NCBI RefSeq assembly: GCF_017310505.1
Contig: NZ_CP065957.1
Coordinates: 248,001 to 312,000, forward strand
DNA: 64,000 bases
Source of the DNA: Methylacidiphilum caldifontis
GTDB taxonomy: Bacteria > Verrucomicrobiota > Verrucomicrobiia > Methylacidiphilales > Methylacidiphilaceae
Direction: 5' to 3'
Each line of letters opens with the position of its first letter. Positions within the stretch are counted from its first letter, which is position 1. The translations under genes were made by a program, and so were the position numbers. Under the pieces are notes generated by a model, which was given only the letters and a program-made list of their open reading frames with translations, made no database searches and was not told where the DNA came from. Below, one piece after another: positions 8,634-16,421 of the stretch.

Positions 8634-8649
8634 TGGCACCAAAGCTGCT
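8634..8649 (+). promoter_or_regulatory. Sigma-54 (-24/-12) promoter of the NasS-like gene
   Basis: TGGCAC-CAAAG-CTGCT fits the RpoN consensus with the GG-N10-GC spacing intact; only the first T of TTGC is changed to C. The start site would be near 8660, leaving a ~35-base leader with a good ribosome site (AAGGAAGGA) before ATG 8695. Confidence 0.65.
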
Positions 8650-8694
8650 TGTTATCAAGAAAGCTCTTATTGGTCTGAAGCGATAAGGAAGGAA

Positions 8695-9747
8695 ATGTTG
8701 AGAACAAGATCAAAAATAACCATTGGCTATCTTCCTCTAATCGATTGTGCGCCGCTTGTGGTCGCTTTAGAGCGAGGGTTGTTTAAAAAGTGGGGTTTTG
8801 ATGTTTGCTTAAGTCCTGAACCAGGATGGGCGACGATACGAGATAAGATTGTATATGAAGAGCTTGATTTTGCACAGGCCGTTTGTGGATTGCCTCTTGT
8901 TCTTAACTACGGTTTACGTTCCATTCCCTATAAATGTACAAGTGCCATGGTCCTAAATCTCAACGGTAATGCGATCACTCTCTCAAAAAGGCTAAGCGAC
9001 GTTGAAGGGTGTAACCAGGAAGAAATAGCCCATGTTTTGAAAGCCAATAGCAATTATCCTCTTCTTTTTGGTGTTGCTTCTTTTTTTTCAAGCCACTACT
9101 TTCTTCTTCTACGCTGGCTTAAAAGAATAAAATTGGATCTACAAAAGGATGTCCGTGTTGTTGCTCTTCCTCCACCTCAAATGCCTATCCACTTAAAACA
9201 AGGGTTTATTGATGGCTACTGTGTAGGCGAGCCCTGGAATTCGGTTGCTGTTTTCGAAAAAACCGGAATCTGTGTGGCAACTAGCCTTGATCTTGCCTCG
9301 GGGCATCCAGAAAAGGTCCTGTTGGCTAATGAAAAGTATACGGAAAAGAAAAAAGAAGAACATGTGCGGCTTGTGAGTTGTTTAATCGAAGCTTGCCAGT
9401 GGACGGATAATCCTGCACATAGGGCTGAGCTTTTAGAAATGCTCTATTATGGCCACTGGATCAATCAGCCGCTTGAGATCATTCGTCATAGCCTTGTGGG
9501 CCCTTTTCGATTAGGTAAAAACACGTTTATTCCGGGTCGGGCTTTTCATGTTTTTAATGCCGAAAAGGCTAACCAACCTTCCAAAGAAAAGGAAAACTGG
9601 ATAATCAATGAAATGAAGGCAGCCAAGCTTCTTCCCGAACAATCTACAAATGGGATTAGCTTTTTTAGACTCTCTATCTATCTTGAAGCCTTAAAACTCT
9701 TAAGTTCAGAGGAGAAAAAGTCTTTTGTTCCATTCCCTCTGCTTTAA
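8695..9747 (+). CDS. Nitrate-binding NrtA/NasS-like protein without signal peptide
   Basis: This 350-residue protein resembles the periplasmic substrate-binding proteins NrtA/CmpA ('ITIGYLPLIDCAPLVVALERGLF', 'GYCVGEPWNSVAV' in the second lobe, 'VLLANEKYTE') but has neither a signal peptide nor a lipobox. That places it with NasS, the cytoplasmic nitrate/nitrite sensor that in other bacteria sequesters the antiterminator NasT. No NasT/ANTAR gene is nearby; a LysR gene sits opposite. It precedes the nitrate reductase operon by ~400 bases, has a sigma-54-type promoter, and starts after a clear ribosome site. No permease or ATPase genes accompany it, which argues against an ABC transporter. Confidence 0.75.
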   Translation: MLRTRSKITIGYLPLIDCAPLVVALERGLFKKWGFDVCLSPEPGWATIRDKIVYEELDFAQAVCGLPLVLNYGLRSIPYKCTSAMVLNLNGNAITLSKRLSDVEGCNQEEIAHVLKANSNYPLLFGVASFFSSHYFLLLRWLKRIKLDLQKDVRVVALPPPQMPIHLKQGFIDGYCVGEPWNSVAVFEKTGICVATSLDLASGHPEKVLLANEKYTEKKKEEHVRLVSCLIEACQWTDNPAHRAELLEMLYYGHWINQPLEIIRHSLVGPFRLGKNTFIPGRAFHVFNAEKANQPSKEKENWIINEMKAAKLLPEQSTNGISFFRLSIYLEALKLLSSEEKKSFVPFPLL

Positions 9748-9766
9748 AAGATTGCAATGCCATTTC

Positions 9767-10041
9767 TTAGTTATGATCAGAAGTCATTACTAAGGCAGCT
9801 ATCCCCTAGATTTTTGTCCAAGCTTGTCGTGCTTCTTCGCTAAAGTCTTGACCCAAATATTGCTGGATGGACTGAAGAAGGCAGGGTTAACAATGGGATA
9901 ATGGAAACTTTCGACCCCATATTCTTTATGACGCTTTCCTAGGTTTTGTAAATTAGGAATAAGCTCGTTCATATTGTTCAAGCCATCAACAAGAACGTAG
10001 CGACTCTTTTTAGAAATCCTATAAGCAATCAATAAATTCAA
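9767..10041 (-). pseudogene. Decayed globin gene fragment
   Basis: The minus strand reads a globin middle, 'ELIPNLQNLGKRHKEYGVESFHYPIV', with the E-helix and proximal-His region. After a frameshift near 9860 it continues 'QYLGQDFSEEARQAWTKI', a TAG where Tyr is expected, then 'GIAALVMTSD' and a stop at 9767. The N-terminal helices are missing. At least one frameshift and one nonsense change make it a pseudogene. It lies between the nitrate sensor and reductase genes, opposite to both, and is a single-domain relative of the intact globin-Roadblock gene at 19 kb. Confidence 0.75.
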
Positions 10042-10060
10042 AATCTATTAATATATATAT

Positions 10061-10079
10061 CTATACATTATATGCATAG
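10061..10079. promoter_or_regulatory. Palindromic operator candidate before nitrate reductase
   Basis: CTATACAT-TAT-ATGCATAG is a near-perfect inverted repeat (7 of 8 positions) in a very AT-rich 120-base stretch upstream of the reductase gene. ATGCAT-type sequences recur at 10165 and 10213. It could be a LysR or other regulator site. No sigma-54 element is present in this gap. Confidence 0.35.
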
Positions 10080-10163
10080 ATTATATGTATAAAATCTTTT
10101 ATAAATTTTTTTAAAAGATCATCTTTAAGTATCTTTTTTGCTTTCTTTATAAAACAAGAATAT

Positions 10164-12308
10164 ATGCATGCAAATATGATAAAAGATATATTATATGCAA
10201 ATAATGCATATACTCACTGTCCTTTTTGCGGTTTGCAGTGTGCCATAGAAATTGTTCAGACTGGAAAAGAGTTTGAAATTAAACCTAAATATTTTCCGAC
10301 AAACAAAGGACAAATCTGTGCTAAAGGTTGGAATGCAGGCGCATTAATTAACCATCCTGACCGTTTGCTCAATCCCCTTGTTCGCTACAATAAAAATGAA
10401 GGTTTTAAGTTTTCTTCCTGGGAAACAGCCATTGATCTCTGTGCAAAAAAATTATCTACAATCCGTGCCCAATGGGGAAGCGATTCGATCTTTGTTTATG
10501 GTAGTGGCAGTTTGTCCAATGAAAAAGCCTATCTTTTAGGAAAATTTGCTCGAGTTGTTCTGGGTACTTCTTTGATCGACTATAACGGCAGATATTGCAT
10601 GTCCTCAGCTTCTAAAGCCCTAGAAATGGCTTTGGGGATAGACCGAGGGCTATCCTTCCCTGTCGAATCCATAGCTCAGACCGATCTACTCATCGTTGTG
10701 GGAGCCAACCCCTTAGAAACGATGCCTCCTCTAAAAAGCCATATCGAAGAATTTAAAAAAAGAGGAAAAAAATGGGTTGTTATAGATCCCAGGTTTACTC
10801 TGACTGCACAACAGGCTGATATCCATCTTAAAATTAAGCCGGGCAGTGATCATATCCTCGCTAACGGCTTGCTCTGGCTACTTGTTCATCAGAATAAAGT
10901 CGATTGGTCTTATATTCGAAGCTACACTACAGGGTTTGAAGAAGTTTTAGATAGCCTTTATTCTTTCTGGCCCAGCCAAGTCGAAGCTCTTACAGGGATA
11001 TCTCAAGACTTGCTTCAGAAAACTGCTGAACTTTTGGGATCCCACTCCAATATCATTATTTTAACGGGAAGAGGTTGCGAACAACAGTCTCACGGAGTCG
11101 CTAACGTTCTTTCATATATAAATCTTTCTCTAGCTCTAGGACTTGTCGGAAAGCCTTACAGTGGATTTGGCACACTTACCGGCCAAGGGAACGGACAGGG
11201 GGCAAGAGAAATGGGACTAAAATCCAACCAACTTCCCGGTTGCCGGAGTAACTGGAATTTCAATGATCGGAATTTTATCGCCAAGCTCTGGCAGATCGAT
11301 CCCAAGACCCTTCCTCTTCCAGGAAAAACTATCACCGAAGTGATCGAAAACTCCGGAATGAATGGATCAATCAAAGCGATGATCGTTATGGGAGCCAATC
11401 CTCTGGTCTCTTCAGCTCATAACTCACGGCTAAAAGCGCTTTTTTCATCATTGGAATTCCTAGTCGTATGCGATTCATTTCTTTCTGAAACAGCAGCAGT
11501 AGCCGACATGGTTTTACCTTCGGCTCTTTGGGCCGAAGAAACCGCAACAGTGACCAACTTGGAAGGTCGCATTCTCCTTAGGCCAAAGATCTTAGCTGCC
11601 CCGACAAACGTTAAGACTGATCTTGAAATTATCCATCTGCTCGCTGAAAAGCTTGGTTTTGCTCAAGGGTTTCCACCCGATCCTTATAGCATATTTGAAG
11701 AAATACGTAGGGCTACAGCGGGAGCAAAAGCAGATTATTATGGTATAACCTATTCAAGGCTTGCCCGAGGTGAAGAGCTCTATTGGCCCTGTCCCTCTCT
11801 TTTTAGCCAAGGTCAAAAAGAACTATTCCTATCCAAACATTTTCCCACAGAAACCCGAAAAGCACAGTTTTACCCTGTTGCACTGCAGCCCCTTGTAGAA
11901 GAACCCGACTCTCAATATCCCTTTTTTTTAACAACCGGCAGAACCCTTTACCATTATCAGACCGCTGTTCAAACAAGACGACTTTTAAAACTCCACCAAA
12001 AAGAACCAACCCCGTTTGTCGAAATGCATGCCTCGGTTGGCCGGCAGCTGGGAATTAAAGAAGGACACTATGTCAAGGTCGAAACAAGAAGAGGAGTTGG
12101 CTACTACAAAGCTAAGTTCTCTAGCAAACAGCGTCTAGATACCCTTTTTGTTCCTTTTTACCCTCACGAAAAAGCTGAAGCAAACAGCCTAACGTTGCCC
12201 AACTTTGACCCCCTTTCTTACATGCCTTCTTTCAAGCTTTGTGCGGCACGAATCGAAGCCGTTGGTGAACCTCAACAACAATCTGATAACCAAAAAAAGG
12301 ATAAATGA
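10164..12308 (+). CDS. narB: Assimilatory nitrate reductase catalytic subunit
   Basis: This 714-residue molybdopterin oxidoreductase reduces nitrate to nitrite in the cytoplasm. An N-terminal [4Fe-4S] site is visible (Cys19, Cys22, Cys26, Cys52). The probable Mo ligand is Cys145 in 'NGRYCMSSAS'. 'VVGANPLETMPPL' and 'GANPLVSSAHNSR' bind the bis-MGD cofactor. A C-terminal MGD-binding barrel follows (~590-700, 'TTGRTLYHYQTAVQTRR'). The length matches cyanobacterial ferredoxin-dependent NarB; the C-terminal [2Fe-2S] extension of NasA is absent. Two starts are possible (ATG 10164 or 10176). Its stop overlaps the nirB start (ATGA), so the operon is translationally coupled. Confidence 0.9.
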   Translation: MHANMIKDILYANNAYTHCPFCGLQCAIEIVQTGKEFEIKPKYFPTNKGQICAKGWNAGALINHPDRLLNPLVRYNKNEGFKFSSWETAIDLCAKKLSTIRAQWGSDSIFVYGSGSLSNEKAYLLGKFARVVLGTSLIDYNGRYCMSSASKALEMALGIDRGLSFPVESIAQTDLLIVVGANPLETMPPLKSHIEEFKKRGKKWVVIDPRFTLTAQQADIHLKIKPGSDHILANGLLWLLVHQNKVDWSYIRSYTTGFEEVLDSLYSFWPSQVEALTGISQDLLQKTAELLGSHSNIIILTGRGCEQQSHGVANVLSYINLSLALGLVGKPYSGFGTLTGQGNGQGAREMGLKSNQLPGCRSNWNFNDRNFIAKLWQIDPKTLPLPGKTITEVIENSGMNGSIKAMIVMGANPLVSSAHNSRLKALFSSLEFLVVCDSFLSETAAVADMVLPSALWAEETATVTNLEGRILLRPKILAAPTNVKTDLEIIHLLAEKLGFAQGFPPDPYSIFEEIRRATAGAKADYYGITYSRLARGEELYWPCPSLFSQGQKELFLSKHFPTETRKAQFYPVALQPLVEEPDSQYPFFLTTGRTLYHYQTAVQTRRLLKLHQKEPTPFVEMHASVGRQLGIKEGHYVKVETRRGVGYYKAKFSSKQRLDTLFVPFYPHEKAEANSLTLPNFDPLSYMPSFKLCAARIEAVGEPQQQSDNQKKDK

Positions 12309-14749
12309 TGAAAAAAGAAAAACTGCTTGTGATTGGAGCGGGTATGGCCTCCGTCAGGTTCCTTGAAGAACTTGTCGAAGCTGGAGGGACTCAAAAATAC
12401 GAGATTACCCTGATCAGCAAGGAGAAAAATATCGGCTATAACCGCATTTTACTCTCTTCTCTTTTAGCCGGAGAAGTGGACTTCCAAGGATTGGATCTAA
12501 AAAGCCCTGCATGGTTTCAAGAAAAAAAGATTACTGTCAAAGCGGGCTCTGAAGCTGTACTTATCGATACTGGATCAAGGCAGCTATGGACAGACAAGGA
12601 AAAAATTCCCTACGATAAACTTTTCTTAGCTACAGGTAGCATTCCCTTTATTCCCCCTCTAACCGGTCTCTATGACGAAGCGGGAAAACGAATTCATGGT
12701 GTTTTTACTTTTAGGACTATTGATGATTGCCTGAATATTCTTGAGCATCTTTCCGGGGCAACAAAAGCGGTCGTTATTGGAGGTGGTCTTTTGGGCATAG
12801 AAGCTAGCTATGGCCTATGCAAAAAAGGGCTGCAAACCACTCTTGTTCATCTCATGGATCATTTGATGGAAAAACAGCTCGACAGCCTTGCAGGCTCTCT
12901 TTTGAAAAAAGAACTCGAAAAACTGGGTATCCAAGTATTGCTCAAAACAAAAACGCGTCAGCTCAAAAAGATCGGCAAAAAAATTAAAATCGAATTTGAA
13001 AATAACAAAGAGATTCTTGCCGACCTTGTTGTCATAGCTACCGGGATCGTTCCCAACTGTTCGTTAGCTAAGAAATCGGGCATTGCAGTGAACAAGGGCA
13101 TACTCGTCAATGCTCAAATGGAATCGGTTTCTCATCCAGGTATTTTTGCTGCAGGAGAATGTATTGAATTTGAAGGACAAACCTATGGATTAGTTAACGC
13201 GGCATGGCAGCAAGCGACGATTGCCGCTAAATCCCTTTTGGGTTCTTCCTTGTCATATCCTTACCGGGGAACCGTTCCTGTGGCTCGTTTAAAAGTAGCA
13301 GGTATCGATCTTCTTTCTTTTGGTCATATAGAAGCTGAACAAAACGAAGAAGTGGTCCTTTATACAGACTCAAAGCAAGCCCTCTATCGGAAAATATTAA
13401 TCGAAGGGGAAAAAATAACCGGGGGTATTTTTCTTGGATCATCCCAAAGAGCTTTAGAAATCCTTCATTTTTACGAAAAAAACCTTCCCCTACCCTGTTC
13501 TCCTGAAGAGTTCCTTATCGAGGAATCAACGGGCAGAAAAGATGAAGAAATAGAAAATAGACCCGATGACTTCCAGCTATGTAACTGCAACGGGGTGACT
13601 AAAAAAGAAATCATCGAACTGATTCAAAAGGGCTGCTCATCCCTTAAGGAGCTTATCACGATGAGTCGTGCAGGAACAGGTTGCGGGAGTTGTAAAACCC
13701 TTGTTCAAAGACTTTTTGAAAAAACAACGAAGAACACAACTGTTGATGACCCCTCTATTCATTACTACGTAAGCTCTATTCCTTTAAGCAAAAAAGAACT
13801 GATCGAGGAGATAAAAAAAAGGAAACTCCAGAGTGTTTCTGCCGTTTTTAATGCCTTTGCGGAAGGCAAAGAAGATGCTCATTCTAAACCTGCTCTAGCC
13901 AGTCTTCTTAAGATGGTCTGGGGCAAAGCTTATAAAGAAGAGCCCGATTCCCGATTCGTCAACGATCGGGTTCATGCCAATATTCAAAAAGATGGGACCT
14001 ATTCGGTTGTTCCCCGCATGTATGGGGGAATAACAACTGTCGAACAATTAAGAAAAATTGCTGATGTAGCCGAAAAGTACCATGTACCCATGATCAAAAT
14101 AACAGGTGGACAACGCATCGATCTTCTGGGTCTAAAAAAGGAGCAGTTACCAGCCGTATGGAAAGAGCTCGGAATGAGAAGTGGCCATGCATACACGAAA
14201 GCCTTTAGGACTTGTAAAAGCTGTGTTGGCACGGATTTTTGTCGATTTGGAGTAGGCGATTCAACTACTCTGGCGATCGCAATTGAGAAGAGGTTTCAAG
14301 GTATTGAATGCCCAGCAAAACTCAAGCTTGCTGTAAGTGGCTGTTCGAGGAATTGTGCAGAAGCCACAACTAAAGATATCGGTGCGGTTGCTATAGGCAT
14401 AGGATGGGAAATTTATGTCGGAGGAGCAGCCGGCTCCAAAGTAAGAGCAGGGGATCTTCTAGCGGTAGCCAAGGACCAACAAGAAGTGCTTAAGCTTATT
14501 GGTCGTTTTATTCAATATTACCGCGAAAATGCAAAATATGCTGAAAGAAGCTATGGCTTTGTAGAGCGGCTAGGGATTGAAAAGATAAGATCAGCTGTTG
14601 TTTCTCCTTCACCTGAAGAAGCGACTCGACTAGAGCAGGAAATAGAAAAAACGGTCGAGGCTTATGTTGATCCCTGGCAAGCTGCACAAAAAGAACAATT
14701 TCCACATCAATTTGAAGCTCTAGCTCAAGGCACAAACAACTTCTCTTAA
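12305..14749 (+). CDS. nirB: Assimilatory nitrite reductase large subunit
   Basis: This 814-residue protein reduces nitrite to ammonium with NAD(P)H. Domains in order: an FAD/NAD(P) oxidoreductase with 'VIGAGMASVRFLEEL' (~6-20) and a second dinucleotide fold 'VVIGGGLLGIEA' (~155-166); a BFD-like [2Fe-2S] domain (~424-465, C-N-C-N-G and T-G-C-G-S-C); and the sulfite/nitrite reductase siroheme-[4Fe-4S] module (~530-760). The module's ligands are in 'CKSCVGTDFC' and 'SGCSRNCAEA'. Two adjacent ATGs (12305, 12308) exist. nirD follows after 20 bases. Confidence 0.92.
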   Translation: MMKKEKLLVIGAGMASVRFLEELVEAGGTQKYEITLISKEKNIGYNRILLSSLLAGEVDFQGLDLKSPAWFQEKKITVKAGSEAVLIDTGSRQLWTDKEKIPYDKLFLATGSIPFIPPLTGLYDEAGKRIHGVFTFRTIDDCLNILEHLSGATKAVVIGGGLLGIEASYGLCKKGLQTTLVHLMDHLMEKQLDSLAGSLLKKELEKLGIQVLLKTKTRQLKKIGKKIKIEFENNKEILADLVVIATGIVPNCSLAKKSGIAVNKGILVNAQMESVSHPGIFAAGECIEFEGQTYGLVNAAWQQATIAAKSLLGSSLSYPYRGTVPVARLKVAGIDLLSFGHIEAEQNEEVVLYTDSKQALYRKILIEGEKITGGIFLGSSQRALEILHFYEKNLPLPCSPEEFLIEESTGRKDEEIENRPDDFQLCNCNGVTKKEIIELIQKGCSSLKELITMSRAGTGCGSCKTLVQRLFEKTTKNTTVDDPSIHYYVSSIPLSKKELIEEIKKRKLQSVSAVFNAFAEGKEDAHSKPALASLLKMVWGKAYKEEPDSRFVNDRVHANIQKDGTYSVVPRMYGGITTVEQLRKIADVAEKYHVPMIKITGGQRIDLLGLKKEQLPAVWKELGMRSGHAYTKAFRTCKSCVGTDFCRFGVGDSTTLAIAIEKRFQGIECPAKLKLAVSGCSRNCAEATTKDIGAVAIGIGWEIYVGGAAGSKVRAGDLLAVAKDQQEVLKLIGRFIQYYRENAKYAERSYGFVERLGIEKIRSAVVSPSPEEATRLEQEIEKTVEAYVDPWQAAQKEQFPHQFEALAQGTNNFS

Positions 14750-14769
14750 TCCCAAACGGAGTCATAAAA

Positions 14770-15138
14770 ATGAAATCCAATGGACAGATTCCTAAGAAAG
14801 GATTTCCCCTTTGCCCTTTAAACGAACTTGTTCCCTGTGTTGGTAGAACTTTTAAGCTAGGGGAACTAAAAATTTCTCTATTTAAAACAAGGTCAGACAA
14901 AACAGTGGCTGTGCAAGCCCTCTGCCCTCATCGTGGGGGACCCCTGAGTGAAGCCCTTTGCGATGAACAGGTTCTGATATGTCCTCTTCACGGCTACTCC
15001 TTTTCGCTAGAAACGGGCAACTGTACGATTTCGGATAAATACCAGCTCAAAACGTATCCTACTTTTGTGATTAACGGTTGGATCTATCTGGACTTATCCA
15101 CTTCTCCCAACCTTTTCTTATCAAATGATCAATCATGA
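14770..15138 (+). CDS. nirD: Nitrite reductase small subunit, Rieske type
   Basis: This 122-residue Rieske [2Fe-2S] protein has ligands Cys52-x-His54 ('CPHRGG') and Cys71-x2-His74 ('CPLHG'). True NirD proteins often lack these residues; their presence points to a ferredoxin-like small subunit that still carries a cluster. It would feed or stabilise NirB. Its stop overlaps the start of the next gene by ATGA. Confidence 0.85.
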   Translation: MKSNGQIPKKGFPLCPLNELVPCVGRTFKLGELKISLFKTRSDKTVAVQALCPHRGGPLSEALCDEQVLICPLHGYSFSLETGNCTISDKYQLKTYPTFVINGWIYLDLSTSPNLFLSNDQS

Positions 15139-16421
15139 AAAAAAGACTACTTATCTTTCTTCATAACAAGGCTATTTTAACACTCTGCTGCTCTTTTCTC
15201 TATTTTGACATCAGCTTTGCTATCTGGGTCATCCTGGGAGCTGTAGGCACTTTTATTTCCGCTGAAATTCGGCTTAATCCCGTTCAAAAAGGCCTTGTGG
15301 TCGCCCTTCCTATCCTCTCTGGAAGCCTTCTTCGGATTTTTTTTGGCATAGCGGAATCAGCCCTCGGAGGGAAAAAAACAGCCCTTATCGCTATGAGTTT
15401 AACAGCCATTCCCCTATTTTGGGGGGGATTATTTGCTCACAGTCTTAATGAAATTTATGGGATTGGGCTTCTTTTGGGTATTGCCGGTGCTAGTTTTGCC
15501 GTAGCCCTTCCTATGGCTAGCCGGTGGTTCCCACCTAAAAACCAGGGACTTGTCTTAGGCCTAACTGGGAGTGGAAACAGTGGAACTCTTCTTTGTACCT
15601 TTTTTGGTCCGCTCATTGCTCAGGCTTATAGCTGGCATGCTGTATTTGGTTTTTTTCTTATCCTCTTAGCGATTGTCTTTTTTGTCTTTTTTTTACTGGC
15701 CGAAGATGCTCCTGCTAACCATAGAGAAAAATTTAACATCCAAGCTATTTTCTTGACCCTTCAACAAAAGCGAGCCTGGTTGTTTGCCCTTTTATACAGC
15801 CTTTCCTTTGGAGGTTTTGTAGGTTTTTCTAACTACCTAGGATTTTTTTTAGTAGATGAATACAAGCTTGAAAAAGTCGATGCGGGAAAGATACAAACCC
15901 TGCTCATTGCTTCAGGAAGCCTTTTAAGACCACTTGGAGGTGCTTTGGCCGATAAGGTAGGGGGATCAAAACTGCTTTTTGTGCTGTTTGCCCTAGCTAC
16001 ATTGCTCGGTTCTCTTCTCTCTTTTTATTTTCCATTCCTAATCGAAATCACTCTTCTTTTCTTTTTGATGGGTTGCCTGGGTCTTGCCAATGGAGCGGTT
16101 TTCCAACTTGTAGGAACTCAGCTGGCTAACCAAATTGGCACAATATCGGGGGTTGTAGGAGCTGCTGGAGGCATGGGAGGATTCTTTTTGCCCATTTTAT
16201 TTGGGAAAATCAAGGAACATTCGGGATCATGTGCTACTGGATTTGGGCTCTTTTCATCTTTACTTTTTCTTGGAGGATGCCTAACCCTCTGTCTCGTTTT
16301 TTCGGAAAGAAAAAAGAAAATCTTAAGGATTGAAGTTACGGATAGTACAAAAAATTTTCCTTTCTCACTTCCCTTTTTGTTGAGCTCCCAAGACGAAGGC
16401 ACTGAAAAGAAAGAAAAATGA
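15135..16421 (+). CDS. narK: Nitrate/nitrite transporter of the major facilitator superfamily
   Basis: This 428-residue inner-membrane protein has about 12 membrane spans. Two nitrate-signature glycine motifs are visible: 'GLTGSGNSGTLL' (~136-147) in the fifth span region and 'GAAGGMGGFFLP' (~337-348) in the eleventh. A Gly/Lys loop 'ESALGGKKTALI' follows span 2, as in MFS proteins. It imports nitrate for the reductase encoded upstream. The gene is coupled on both sides by four-base ATGA overlaps (nirD before, TonB receptor after). Confidence 0.88.
   Translation: MKKRLLIFLHNKAILTLCCSFLYFDISFAIWVILGAVGTFISAEIRLNPVQKGLVVALPILSGSLLRIFFGIAESALGGKKTALIAMSLTAIPLFWGGLFAHSLNEIYGIGLLLGIAGASFAVALPMASRWFPPKNQGLVLGLTGSGNSGTLLCTFFGPLIAQAYSWHAVFGFFLILLAIVFFVFFLLAEDAPANHREKFNIQAIFLTLQQKRAWLFALLYSLSFGGFVGFSNYLGFFLVDEYKLEKVDAGKIQTLLIASGSLLRPLGGALADKVGGSKLLFVLFALATLLGSLLSFYFPFLIEITLLFFLMGCLGLANGAVFQLVGTQLANQIGTISGVVGAAGGMGGFFLPILFGKIKEHSGSCATGFGLFSSLLFLGGCLTLCLVFSERKKKILRIEVTDSTKNFPFSLPFLLSSQDEGTEKKEK

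Noticed and set aside
8695-9747. ABC nitrate transporter (NrtABC)
   Set aside because: There is no signal peptide and no adjacent permease or ATPase gene; nitrate import is covered by the MFS transporter.
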